Positions 28,146 to 36,972 of a DNA stretch of 64,000 nucleotides are shown here, in pieces. A model generated the notes under the pieces. It did not search any database, was not told the DNA's origin, and worked only from the letters and a program-made list of their open reading frames with translations. Each line of letters begins with the position of its first letter. Position 1 is the stretch's first letter. The DNA comes from Streptomyces qinzhouensis (lineage in GTDB: Bacteria; Actinomycetota; Actinomycetes; Streptomycetales; Streptomycetaceae). Position numbers and translations under genes: made by a program. The stretch covers positions 7,440,001-7,504,000 of the forward strand of contig NZ_CP042266.1 in the NCBI RefSeq assembly GCF_007856155.1, written 5' to 3'.

Positions 28146-29408
28146 GTGAGAAGCCGCCCTGTCCCCACTTCTGTCGCACTGGTGTGCCTTGTCTCGCTCA
28201 CCGGCTGCGGAATCATCCCCGGCACCGGGTCCGACAAGACCACGGTGAAGATCTGGCTGATGAAGGACAGCGCCTCCGACGACTTCCTGGAACGTTTCAC
28301 CAAGCAGTACGAGAAGGAAAATCCGGACGTCGACCTGAAGGTCGAGTTCCAGGAGTGGACGGGTATCGGCGCCAAGGTGAACGCCGCCCTGGAGGGCAAG
28401 GACACGCCCGAGATCATCGAGGTCGGCAACACTCAGGTCGCCCAGTACGCGGAGAGCGACGGACTCACCAACCTCACCGTGGAGGCCACCCGCGACCTCG
28501 GCCAGGAGGACTGGCTGCCCGGTCTCGCCGAGCCGGGGAACATCGGCGGTGCCCAGTTCGGCATCCCCTGGTACGCGGCCAACCGGGTCGTCATCTACAA
28601 CAAGAGGATCTTCCAGGAAGCGGGCATCACCGCGCTGCCGCAGAGCCAGGAAGAGTGGCTCAACACCACCAAGCGGCTCAACAAGAACGGCAACCAGGGC
28701 ATCTACCTCCCCGGACAGGACTGGTACGCCCTCGCCGGCTTCATCTGGGAAGAAGGCGGCGAGCTCGCCGTCGAGCGCAGCGGTACCTGGGAGGGTGCCC
28801 TGGACAGCGAGGCCGCCCTGAAGGGCATCAAGTTCTACAAGGAGCTCCAGGCCCTGGGCGCCGGACCGGTGGCGGGCGATGAGCGCACCCCCCTGCAGAG
28901 CGGGGTCTTCGCCAAGGGCAATGTGGCCCAGCTGATCGACACACCCGGCGCCGCCGCGGCCATCCTCAAGGCCAACCCCGCCCTCAAGAAGGAAGACCTC
29001 GGCTACTTCCCGATACCGGGCAAGGACAAGGGCAAGCCGGGAGCGGTCTTCACCGGCGGGTCCGACCTCATCGTCCCGGAGCGGGCCGACAACCGCGCCG
29101 CCGCCGTCGAGGTCGTCAAGGCCCTGGCGAGCGAGAAGTGGCAGATCGAACTCGCCCGCGCCATGAACTACGTGCCCAACAAGAAGAGCCTGGCCGGTCA
29201 GGTCACGGGGGAGAGCAACACGGCCATGGCCAAGGGCGCCGGTGCCCCCGGCAGCAAGGCCACCCCGAACTCCCCCCGCTGGGCCGATGTGGAGCTGAAG
29301 AACCCCATCAAGCCCTATATGACGGCGGTCCTGAAGGGCGCCAACCCCAAGGTGCAGGCCGAGAAGGCGTCCGACGCCATCACCAGGATCCTTGCCTCCA
29401 CGCTCTGA
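28146..29408 (+). CDS. sugar-type ABC transporter solute-binding lipoprotein
   Basis: 420 residues. Signal peptide ends in the lipobox LTGC; the mature protein is a family 1 extracellular solute-binding protein (KIWLMKDSASDDFLERFTKQYEKENPDVDLKVEFQEW start; GIPWYAANRVVIYNKRIFQEAG; FTGGSDLIVPERADN). Such proteins deliver oligosaccharides to MalFG-type permeases with MsiK-type ATPases. No permease genes adjoin it: egtD follows on the opposite strand, so it is an orphan or serves a transporter elsewhere. Codons are unusually rich in Lys/AAG compared with neighbours, typical of highly expressed binding proteins. The DasR-like operator upstream suggests chito-oligosaccharides or GlcNAc as ligand (inference). 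Confidence 0.9.
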   Translation: MRSRPVPTSVALVCLVSLTGCGIIPGTGSDKTTVKIWLMKDSASDDFLERFTKQYEKENPDVDLKVEFQEWTGIGAKVNAALEGKDTPEIIEVGNTQVAQYAESDGLTNLTVEATRDLGQEDWLPGLAEPGNIGGAQFGIPWYAANRVVIYNKRIFQEAGITALPQSQEEWLNTTKRLNKNGNQGIYLPGQDWYALAGFIWEEGGELAVERSGTWEGALDSEAALKGIKFYKELQALGAGPVAGDERTPLQSGVFAKGNVAQLIDTPGAAAAILKANPALKKEDLGYFPIPGKDKGKPGAVFTGGSDLIVPERADNRAAAVEVVKALASEKWQIELARAMNYVPNKKSLAGQVTGESNTAMAKGAGAPGSKATPNSPRWADVELKNPIKPYMTAVLKGANPKVQAEKASDAITRILASTL

Positions 29409-29515
29409 TCACGCTCTCCGATCCACCGCGGCCGCGGCGCTCCGCGCCGGCCGCACCGCCGCCGAGGCGGGGACCCGCCACCAAGGGTCCCCGCCTCGCG
29501 GCGCTCCCGGGACCA

Positions 29516-30496
29516 TCACCCGGTGATACCGGAGGGCGAGGGCACCGACAGGGAGAGCGCGAACCGTCCGGCGGCATCCGTCCACCAGTGCGTCAGCTCC
29601 AGACCGGCGGTCGCCAGCTCCGCCCGTACACCCTCGGCACGGAACTTGGCCGACACCTCCGTCCGCACCTCCTCACCCTTCTCGAACGGCACCGCGATGC
29701 CCAGCTGCGGGAACTTCAGCGTGACCGCGGAGCGAGCCCGCAGCCGCATCTCGATCCACTCGCGCTCCGGATCCCAGAGCGCCACATGGTCGAAGTCCGC
29801 CGGATCGGCGTCCGCGTCCAGCTCCCGCGCCAGCACCCGCAGCACGTTCTTGTTGAATTCGGCCGTCACCCCGGCCGCGTCGTCGTAGGCCCGGACCAGC
29901 ACCGCCGGGTCCTTCACCAGATCCGTACCGAGCAGAAACGCGTCGCCCGGCGCCAGCAGCGCCCGTACCGAGGCGAGGAACGAGGCGCGCTCCCGCGGCA
30001 GCAGATTGCCGACCGTGCCGCCGAGGAAGGCCACCAGCCTCGGGCCGGGGGTGGCCGGCAGCGTCAGCGCGGCGGTGAAATCCGCGACCAGGGCGCGGAC
30101 GTGCAGCTCCGGATGGTCGGCGAGCAGGGTTCGCGCGGCCCCCGTCAGCGCGCTCTCACTCACATCCACCGGCACATAGGAGTGCAGCCCGGTCAGGGCG
30201 GCCAGCAGATGCCGGGTCTTGTCGGACGAGCCGGAGCCCAGCTCCACCAGGGTGCGCGCGCCGGTCGCGGCGGCGATCTCGGGGGAGCGGTCGACGAGGA
30301 TCTCCCGCTCGGCCCGGGTCGGGTAGTACTCGGGCAGTCGGGTGATCTCGTCGAACAGTTCGCTGCCCCGGGCGTCGTAGAACCATTTCGGCGGCAGCGT
30401 CTTGGGGACGGCGGTCAGCCCCTCGGTCACATCGGCGCGCAGCGCGGCGCCGGTGGCGTCCTCGGGCAGGGTGCGGGTCAGTTCGAACGGGCTCAC
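29516..30496 (-). CDS. egtD: L-histidine N-alpha-methyltransferase, ergothioneine synthesis
   Basis: 326 residues. EgtD trimethylates histidine to hercynine with three SAM. Recognisable segments: LPPKWFYDARGSELFDEITRLPEYYPTRAEREIL, the SAM loop LVELGSGSSDKTRHLL, VPVDVSESAL, FLGGTVGNLLPRE and the C-terminal THWWTDAAGRFALSLS. GTG 30496 overlaps the egtC stop by four bases. Last gene of the egtABCD operon. Confidence 0.96.
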   Translation of the reverse strand: MSPFELTRTLPEDATGAALRADVTEGLTAVPKTLPPKWFYDARGSELFDEITRLPEYYPTRAEREILVDRSPEIAAATGARTLVELGSGSSDKTRHLLAALTGLHSYVPVDVSESALTGAARTLLADHPELHVRALVADFTAALTLPATPGPRLVAFLGGTVGNLLPRERASFLASVRALLAPGDAFLLGTDLVKDPAVLVRAYDDAAGVTAEFNKNVLRVLARELDADADPADFDHVALWDPEREWIEMRLRARSAVTLKFPQLGIAVPFEKGEEVRTEVSAKFRAEGVRAELATAGLELTHWWTDAAGRFALSLSVPSPSGITG

Positions 30497-31257
30497 GTGG
30501 GGGGCTCCTTGAGGGGGGTCAGGAGGACATCGGCGCGCACCGCCCGCACCAGGGTGCGGTCGGGCACTTCGCGCCAGCGCGGATCGTCGTCGTACGGCTC
30601 CGATGCCACCACCGTGCCACCGCCCGGCGCGCCCGGCCCGGTCAGATACCAGAGCGAATCGCCCCAGGCGGTCGCGGTGATCGTCGAACCGTCGGTGAGC
30701 AGCAGATTCAGCCGGGACGCCGGGGCCGCGGCCGCCACCTCGGACACCGTGGCGGCCAGTGCCTCACCGGGCTCGGCGCCCGCACGGAGCCTGCGCAGTG
30801 CCAGCGCCCACAGCAGGGCGGCGTCGCAGCGGGCCTCCAGGGCCAGCAGTTCCACGGCGGGCAGGGCGGCGGCCAGTGGGGCGACACTCCTCGGCCAGTC
30901 CGCCACCGCGCCGTTGTGGCTGAACAGCCAGGGCCCGGCGGCGAAGGGCGCCGCGGCCGCCTCGCCGTCCGCGCCCGGCTCGGTCGCATCGCGTACGGCC
31001 GCGAGGAACGCCGTACTGCGGACCACCCGGGTCAGATCCGCGAACGGCAGATCCGCCCAGACCGGACCGGACCGCCGGTAGCGGCCGGGCACCGGATCGC
31101 CGTCCGCGTACCAGCCGACGCCGAAACCGTCCGCGTTGACGGTTCCGTGCCGCTGGCGGCGCGGCGCCCACGACTGGCGCAGCAGTGAGTGCGGCGGCGC
31201 GGTGAGCACCTCGCCGAGCCGCAGCGGCGGGCCGAGATAGGCGAGATGACGGCACAT
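30493..31257 (-). CDS. egtC: gamma-glutamyl-hercynylcysteine sulfoxide hydrolase
   Basis: 254 residues, class II glutamine amidotransferase fold. Cys2 after the initiator Met (MCRHLAYLG) is the N-terminal nucleophile; NADGFGVGWYADGDP and FSHNGAV are family blocks. EgtC removes glutamate from the sulfoxide intermediate made by EgtB. ATG 31257 shares its first base with the egtB stop (TGATG) and is required for Cys2; an in-frame GTG one codon earlier would displace it. Mid-operon in egtABCD. Confidence 0.95.
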   Translation of the reverse strand: MCRHLAYLGPPLRLGEVLTAPPHSLLRQSWAPRRQRHGTVNADGFGVGWYADGDPVPGRYRRSGPVWADLPFADLTRVVRSTAFLAAVRDATEPGADGEAAAAPFAAGPWLFSHNGAVADWPRSVAPLAAALPAVELLALEARCDAALLWALALRRLRAGAEPGEALAATVSEVAAAAPASRLNLLLTDGSTITATAWGDSLWYLTGPGAPGGGTVVASEPYDDDPRWREVPDRTLVRAVRADVLLTPLKEPPT

Positions 31258-32585
31258 CACACATCCCGGGCGGTACGGAATCCGGCGAAGATCTGGCGGC
31301 GCACCGGCAGGTCCCAGTTGCGGAAGGTGCCCCGGCAGGCCACCGGGTCGACGCCGAACGCCCCACCGCGCAGAACCTTGTGCGCGGAGCCGAAGAAAAC
31401 CTCCGAATACTCGCGGTAGGGGAACGCCGCGAAGCCCGGATAGGGCAGGAAGTCGCTCGCCGTCCACTCCCACACATCGCCGACGAGCTGCCGCACCCCC
31501 AGCGGTGAGGCGCCCCGCGGAAAGCTCCCCGCGGGCGCGGGCCGAAGATGCCGCTGGCCCAGATTGGCCAGCTCGGGCGTGGGGTCGGCATCGCCCCAGG
31601 GGAAGCGGCGGGACCGGCCGGTCGCCGGATCGTGGCGGGCGGCCTTCTCCCATTCGGCCTCCGTCGGCAGCCGCCGCCCCGCCCACCGGGCGAAGGCATC
31701 GGCCTCGTACCAGCTCACATGCAGGACCGGCTCGTCGTCCGGCACCGGTTCCACGACACCGAACCGGCGGCGCAGCCACCCCGCGCCGTCCCGCTGCCAG
31801 AAGAGCGGGGCCTCGATCGCGTTCCGCCGGATCTGCGCATAGCCGTCGGCATCCCACCAGCGCGAGTCGAGGTAGCCGCCGTCCGCCATGAAGGCCCGGT
31901 AGGCGCCGCAGGTCACCGGAGTGGTGTCGAGGAAGAACGGGGCCACGTCCCGGTGGTGCGCGGGCCGTTCGTTGTCCAGCGCCCACGGTTCGGTGGAGGT
32001 CCCCATGGTGAAGGGGCCGCCGGGGACGAACACCTCGGCGGCGGCGGGCGCGTCACCGGGGCCGGGGCGCGGCGGTTCGGGGGCGGACAGCGCGGCCGGA
32101 CCCGCCCGCAACTGATGGGTGATCAGCATGGTCTCGTCGTGCTGCTGCTCGTGCTGGGCGATCATCCCGAAGGCGAAGGAGTCCTCGGTGAGCCGGCCGC
32201 CGCCGTCCAGAGGGGCCGCGTCGAGCACGTCCAGCACCCGTTCGCGGACCTCGGCCGCATACCGGCGGGCCTCCCCGGGCGGCAGCAGCGGCAGCGAGGG
32301 CCGGGCGGCACGAGGATGCTCGAAGGCGTCGTACACCGAGTCGATCTCGGGGCGCAGGGCGGCCTTCCGGCCGACCGTGCGCAGCAGCCACTGCTCCTCC
32401 TGATTGCCGATATGGGCCAGATCCCAGACCAGCGGGGACATCAGCGGGGAGTGCTGGGTGGTCAGTTCGCCGTCGTCGACGGCGTCGGTCAGCAGGGCGG
32501 TACGGGCCCGGGCCGTGGTCAGCGCGCCGATGGCGCGCCCGCGCAGTGCGCCGGGCTCGTCCGGCCCGGTCGGCTCCGTCGTCAC
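31257..32585 (-). CDS. egtB: ergothioneine sulfoxide synthase, non-heme iron
   Basis: 442 residues. EgtB joins gamma-glutamylcysteine to hercynine with oxygen at a non-heme iron. The three iron ligands are visible: His58 in WDLAHIGNQEEQW and His145/His149 in MIAQHEQQHDE. The C-terminal half is the formylglycine-generating-enzyme-like FGE-sulfatase domain (GGPFTMGTS..., RRLPTEAEWEKAARH, VWEWTASDFLPYPGFAAFPYREYSE, VLRGGAF). GTG 32585 has AAAGGAG eight bases upstream and overlaps the egtA stop by four bases. Confidence 0.96.
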   Translation of the reverse strand: MTTEPTGPDEPGALRGRAIGALTTARARTALLTDAVDDGELTTQHSPLMSPLVWDLAHIGNQEEQWLLRTVGRKAALRPEIDSVYDAFEHPRAARPSLPLLPPGEARRYAAEVRERVLDVLDAAPLDGGGRLTEDSFAFGMIAQHEQQHDETMLITHQLRAGPAALSAPEPPRPGPGDAPAAAEVFVPGGPFTMGTSTEPWALDNERPAHHRDVAPFFLDTTPVTCGAYRAFMADGGYLDSRWWDADGYAQIRRNAIEAPLFWQRDGAGWLRRRFGVVEPVPDDEPVLHVSWYEADAFARWAGRRLPTEAEWEKAARHDPATGRSRRFPWGDADPTPELANLGQRHLRPAPAGSFPRGASPLGVRQLVGDVWEWTASDFLPYPGFAAFPYREYSEVFFGSAHKVLRGGAFGVDPVACRGTFRNWDLPVRRQIFAGFRTARDV

Positions 32586-33868
32586 GGTCGTGGCTCCTTT
32601 CCCCGGGACGTCCCCCGGGTCGGCGGTGCCAGATCTTCGGCGGGACATCGGCCCGGCAGCACATGGCGCTCGTGGAACGCCGCCACCGCCTCGTACACCC
32701 CGCGCGAGACACCCGCCCGGGGCAGCGCCTCCAGCGCCGCGTCGAAACACGCCACGGCCGCGGCGTGCAGCTCCGGATCGGTCAGCCCGTGCCGGGCGGC
32801 GTCCAGCCAGAGCGGATTGCGCGGCGCGGGCCGCGCACCGGCCCGTTCGGCCAGTGGCTTCACGGTCCGGTATACGCGCTCCGCTGCCTCGGGGTCGTCG
32901 AACAGGACGGTGGTGACCGCGAGCGGCACCTGCCAGCCGTCGGCACCCGGCTGGGCGTCGATCATCCGCAGTTCCAGGTGGCCGCGCGGACGCACCGGCG
33001 GAAACAGCGTCGTCAGGTGGTAGTCGAGGTCCGCCCGGGTCGGCGGGCGCGGCGCGCCGCTGCGTATCCAGCGGCGGAAGGTGAGCTCCCGGGGACGTTC
33101 CCAGGGCCCGTCCGCGGCCCGGACGACCATCACCGGCGCGTCCAGGACATGGCTGGTCCAGGCCGCGCGGGGTTCACGGTCCAGCGGCGGCGCGATCGGC
33201 CGCACCGGGTCCAGCTGGGCCCAGATGGCCTGCCGGGTGGACCGCCAGCCGGTGGCCCGCCCCTCCAGGGCGGGGGAGTTGGCGAACGCCGCCGTCAGCA
33301 CCGCGCCCAGCAGATGCGCGAGCTGCCAGCGCCTGCCGTGGCCGAGCGGCCCCGGCTCCTCCTCCCCGGCGTCCAGACAGACCTGGATGGAGGCGGACGA
33401 GCACATCATGATCCGCCCGCAGGGGCTGGTCCGGTCGAGATATGCCTCCATCGCCTCGTAACGGGGATCCTGCAGCAGTCTGCGGGGCGGCTGCCAGGGG
33501 TCGATGCCGATCCCGGCGAGGGTCAGACCGTCCCGGTCCAGCAGGGACCGGACGGCGCGGAGGTCGGCCGCGACGGCGTCGACGCACTCCATCAGGGAGG
33601 CCGCCGGGGCCGAGCTGAGCTCCAGCTGACCGCCGGGTTCGACGGTGACCGCCGAGGTCAGCGACAGCGCCCTGGCGCCGTCATGGGCCGCGGTGAGCCG
33701 GTCGTCCGGAACCCGGCGGCGAGGGTCGTGCTTCTCGTGGAGGAGCCACTCCAGCTCCACACCCACCGTCCGGGGCGGGCCGGTCTTGAAGCAGATGCCC
33801 CGGAGGAGATCCTCCGCTTCCGCTTCCGCTATGGGCCGGCCGTCGTCGCCGGCATCGGGTGGTCGCAT
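32582..33868 (-). CDS. egtA: glutamate-cysteine ligase, ergothioneine type
   Basis: 428 residues, GCS2-family ligase that makes gamma-glutamylcysteine for EgtB. Landmarks are VGVELEWLLHE, VEPGGQLELSSAP, GRIMMCSSASIQVCLDAGEE and HLELRMIDAQP. ATG 33868 (MRPPDAG) has GAGGAG six bases upstream; an earlier in-frame Met eight residues up lacks this. First gene of egtABCD; the four genes overlap by 4, 1 and 4 bases, so they are translated as a coupled unit from a promoter in 33869-34039. No egtE is in the window. Confidence 0.94.
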   Translation of the reverse strand: MRPPDAGDDGRPIAEAEAEDLLRGICFKTGPPRTVGVELEWLLHEKHDPRRRVPDDRLTAAHDGARALSLTSAVTVEPGGQLELSSAPAASLMECVDAVAADLRAVRSLLDRDGLTLAGIGIDPWQPPRRLLQDPRYEAMEAYLDRTSPCGRIMMCSSASIQVCLDAGEEEPGPLGHGRRWQLAHLLGAVLTAAFANSPALEGRATGWRSTRQAIWAQLDPVRPIAPPLDREPRAAWTSHVLDAPVMVVRAADGPWERPRELTFRRWIRSGAPRPPTRADLDYHLTTLFPPVRPRGHLELRMIDAQPGADGWQVPLAVTTVLFDDPEAAERVYRTVKPLAERAGARPAPRNPLWLDAARHGLTDPELHAAAVACFDAALEALPRAGVSRGVYEAVAAFHERHVLPGRCPAEDLAPPTRGTSRGKEPRP

Positions 33869-34039
33869 GATCGGCTCCTCTTTCGAAGGCACCCTGCCAA
33901 CCTAAGGCCACGCCCGCCCGGCCGCACAAGGGCGCCTCGGCCCACCCCGGCCGAAGGTGCACGGTCGCCGAAACCGTGCACCGGGCGGCGGCGGTAACGG
34001 GGTTGCAGCAGTCTTCGCAGGTCGCAGAGGATGTCGACG

Positions 34040-34876
34040 ATGAGTACCCGACTGCGGGCGATCGCCCGCGAGAACCAGAGAATCGTTGAAGACGGCCACT
34101 ATCTCGCCCCGGACGGCCGCAGGGTCACCCTCGCCGCCGCCCTCGAGGCCGCTCTCCACGGGACCCGGCTGTACGGCCCCGAACCGCTCCCGGTCACCCC
34201 GGACACGGACCGCACCACCCGGATCCGGGTCACCGCAGCGAGCAGTACGGCCGCGGCCCTCCACCTGGCCGGCACCGGCCCCGGCCCCCTGGCCGTCCTC
34301 AGCTTCGCCTCCGCGCGCAACCCCGGCGGGGGCTATATCAACGGCGCACAGGCACAGGAGGAGGCGCTCTGCCGGGCCTCCGCGCTCTACCACACCCTTC
34401 TGCGCACCCCCGGCTACTACACGTACCACCGGGAGAACCGGGACCCGCTCTACTCGGACCGGGTGATCCACTCGCCCGCTGTCCCGGTCTTCCGCGACCA
34501 CCGGGACCGGCTCCTCGACACCCCCCGCACCGTTGGCTTCCTCACCTCGCCCGCCCCCAACGCCGGCGCGATATCCCGCCGGGAACCCGAACGCCTCGCG
34601 CTGCTCCCCGCCGTCCTCGCCCGCCGCGCCGAGCGGGTCCTGGAAGTCGCCGCGGACCGCGGCTACCGCCGGCTCGTGCTGGGGGCCTGGGGCTGCGGGG
34701 TCTTCCGGAACGATCCGGCGACCGTCGCCGCGGCCTTCCGGGCGCCGCTCACCGACGGAGGAAGGTTCGCCCGCCACTTCGACGAGGTCGAGTTCGCGGT
34801 GCTGGACCGGACCCGCGACCGGGCCGTCCTCGGTGCCTTCCGGGCCGCCTTCGAGGCCCCTGTAAACAGCGGATAA
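34040..34876 (+). CDS. bacterial-type poly(ADP-ribose) glycohydrolase (TIGR02452)
   Basis: 278 residues, macrodomain-like fold of the DUF2263/PARG family. The catalytic signature GGG-X7-QEE is intact: NPGGGY (GGG at 96-98) and AQAQEEAL (QEE at 106-108). RVIHSPAVPVF and VLGAWGCGVFRNDP are further family blocks. It should hydrolyse ribose-ribose bonds of poly(ADP-ribose) or act on ADP-ribosylated targets in the cytoplasm. ATG 34040 has AGAGG nine bases upstream; ATG 34031 overlaps that site. Divergent from egtA. A second ADP-ribose-type protein is encoded at 46758. Confidence 0.9.
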   Translation: MSTRLRAIARENQRIVEDGHYLAPDGRRVTLAAALEAALHGTRLYGPEPLPVTPDTDRTTRIRVTAASSTAAALHLAGTGPGPLAVLSFASARNPGGGYINGAQAQEEALCRASALYHTLLRTPGYYTYHRENRDPLYSDRVIHSPAVPVFRDHRDRLLDTPRTVGFLTSPAPNAGAISRREPERLALLPAVLARRAERVLEVAADRGYRRLVLGAWGCGVFRNDPATVAAAFRAPLTDGGRFARHFDEVEFAVLDRTRDRAVLGAFRAAFEAPVNSG

Positions 34877-34981
34877 GGCGAACACCCGCCGCTCCCAAGG
34901 GAGTTGCCGAAGATCCCGGGCGCCGGATCCGGCCATCCGCCCGACGTTGTGCAGGGTCGTTCTGGAAAGATACAGAGGGCG

Positions 34982-36004
34982 ATGAGCCAGACACCCAAAC
35001 AGACCGCGGACCGTTCCGTACCCACCAGCGCCGACGTCGCCCGCTTAGCCGGGGTCTCCCGGGCCACCGTCTCGTACGTCCTCAACAACACCGCGTCGGT
35101 CCGGATCAGCGAACCGACCCGCCGCCGGGTGCGCGAGGCGGCGGAGGAACTCGGCTATGTGCCCCACGCGGCCGCCCGCAGCCTGCGCGCCGGACACACC
35201 CGGATGGTCGTACTGCCCCCGGCGACCCTGCCCGCCGGCCCTCTCTACGGACGCTTCCTCGCCGAACTCCAGGCAGCCCTGCGCCGCCTCGACTACACCG
35301 TCGTCCACTACGGCAGCCTCGGCCTCGACGGCGACGAGGCGGCCCGCTCCTGGGCCGAACTGCGGCCGGTCGCGGTCGTCGCCCTCGGCGAGGTCGGCCT
35401 CACCCCGCACGGCGTCGACGTCCTCAAACGCTCCGGCGCCCGGGCCGTCGTCACCCTCGGCTCCCGCCGAGTGGCCGGGGCGCACTGCTTCGTCATGGAC
35501 CAGCGGGAGGTCGGCGCCCGCGCCGTCGCCCATCTGGTGGAACGGGGCCGGCGCGCCATCGGGGTCGTCATGCCGCAGGAATCCGGTCTCGAACGGTTCT
35601 CCGAACCCCGGATCGAAGGCGCCCGCCGCGCCGCCGCGGCCGCCGGCGCCCGGATCGAAGCCCTTCCCCTGCCGTACGAGGAGGAACCGGCGGCGGCCCT
35701 CGCCGCGCGCTGGCGGCAACTCGGGCTGGACGCGGTGTTCACGTACAACGACGACTACGCCGTTCTGCTGATGCGCGCCCTCCAGGACGAGGGCATCACC
35801 ATCCCCGCCGAAACCGCCGTCATAGGCGCCGACGACCTGCTCCTCGGACGGCTCCAGCGCCCCCGGCTGAGCACGGTCCACATCGACCTGGTCACCGGGC
35901 GGAAGCTGGCCGAGCTGGTGGACCGGGTCGTACGCGAGCCGGGCGAGGAACCCGCCGTACACGATCTGATGGGGGCACGGGCGGTGCACCGCGAATCCAC
36001 CTGA
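34982..36004 (+). CDS. LacI-family transcriptional regulator
   Basis: 340 residues. N-terminal LacI helix-turn-helix and hinge (TSADVARLAGVSRATVSYVLNN...RRRVREAAEELGYVPHAAARSLRAG) followed by a periplasmic-binding-protein-like effector domain. It should repress target genes until a small ligand, often a sugar, binds. No sugar operon lies next to it; the following gene is a small unknown protein. ATG 34982 is supported by GAAAG and the standard start position of the HTH. Confidence 0.93.
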   Translation: MSQTPKQTADRSVPTSADVARLAGVSRATVSYVLNNTASVRISEPTRRRVREAAEELGYVPHAAARSLRAGHTRMVVLPPATLPAGPLYGRFLAELQAALRRLDYTVVHYGSLGLDGDEAARSWAELRPVAVVALGEVGLTPHGVDVLKRSGARAVVTLGSRRVAGAHCFVMDQREVGARAVAHLVERGRRAIGVVMPQESGLERFSEPRIEGARRAAAAAGARIEALPLPYEEEPAAALAARWRQLGLDAVFTYNDDYAVLLMRALQDEGITIPAETAVIGADDLLLGRLQRPRLSTVHIDLVTGRKLAELVDRVVREPGEEPAVHDLMGARAVHREST

Positions 36005-36059
36005 CCACCCCGGCCCGGTGCGCGTGCGGCCCCGGCGCGGCGGCCCTACCGTCACTCGC

Positions 36060-36329
36060 ATGAGGACACCACCGCAGCGCTTCGAGATCCTCGTCGTGCC
36101 CGAACACGTCGTGGGGCACGACGGCACGTTCCGGCCCGAGGACGCCATCCGCTCGGCCGTCGTCGAGGCGACCGGCGAATGGGGGGCGTCGGGCTATCCG
36201 CGCTACGCGGGCGAGGGCGTCGTCGCGGACATCGACCCGGCCACCCGCACCGTGGAGGCGCTGCTCGTGGACGGCGCGGAGCTGGACTACGGCCTCACGG
36301 TGCGGGTCGCCGACGCGCCCCGGAACTGA
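36060..36329 (+). CDS. conserved small protein, function unknown
   Basis: 89 residues, alternating strands, no signal peptide. Segments such as RFEILVVPEHVVGHDGTFRPEDA and YPRYAGEGVVADIDPATRTVEALLVDGAELDYGL suggest a small beta-rich fold. I do not recognise it. It starts 56 bases after the LacI gene on the same strand and ends just before the convergent thioredoxin gene. Confidence 0.7.
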   Translation: MRTPPQRFEILVVPEHVVGHDGTFRPEDAIRSAVVEATGEWGASGYPRYAGEGVVADIDPATRTVEALLVDGAELDYGLTVRVADAPRN

Positions 36330-36346
36330 ACGGCCACGGTGTGACG

Positions 36347-36715
36347 TCACTGACCGCCGGCGGCTTCCGCCACGGACCGCCGCACCTCATCCATATCGAG
36401 CGCCCTGGCCTGACCGATCACGTCCTCCAGCGCGGCCTCCGGCAGCGCGCCCGGCTGGGCGAACACCGCCACCTTCTCCCGCACGATCATCAGAGTCGGG
36501 ATCGAACGGATATCGAACGCGGCGGCCAGCTCCTGCTGCGCCTCCGTGTCGACCTTGGCGAAGACCAGATCGGGGTGCCGCTCGGCCGCACCCTCGTAGA
36601 CCGGGGCGAACTGCCGGCACGGACCGCACCACGAAGCCCAGAAGTCGATCAGGACGAAGTCGTTCCCCTCGATCACCTGGTCGAAGTTCTCCTTGGTGAG
36701 CTCGACGGTGCTCAT
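36347..36715 (-). CDS. trxA: thioredoxin
   Basis: 122 residues with the active site WCGPC (residues 29-33) in VLIDFWASWCGPCRQF and the cis-Pro loop SIPTLMI. Slightly longer than the 105-110 typical, with an acidic C-terminal helix. It reduces protein disulfides in the cytoplasm. It is divergent from the flavin disulfide reductase at 36973, so the two may be co-regulated; the housekeeping trxB-trxA pair is normally elsewhere, making this an accessory thioredoxin. Confidence 0.95.
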   Translation of the reverse strand: MSTVELTKENFDQVIEGNDFVLIDFWASWCGPCRQFAPVYEGAAERHPDLVFAKVDTEAQQELAAAFDIRSIPTLMIVREKVAVFAQPGALPEAALEDVIGQARALDMDEVRRSVAEAAGGQ

Positions 36716-36972
36716 GACATGCTCCTTTTCTCTGTCCGTGTCGGCCGTCCGGACGGAACGGCCACTTCTCGGGTACGGGCGACAACGGCGCCGCCGGCCC
36801 GGCTATTCCTGCCCGGAGGCCGCCCCCGTATGTGTGCCGGGCGGCCCGCGGCTCGTGGATGTCACCACCGGGAGCCGCGGGATATGTGATCATCGACGGA
36901 AACCGGACATTCCCCGGCGTGCGCGCGGCGCGCCCGGTCGCCCGGCACGCGCGCCGGACCAGGAGGGACACC

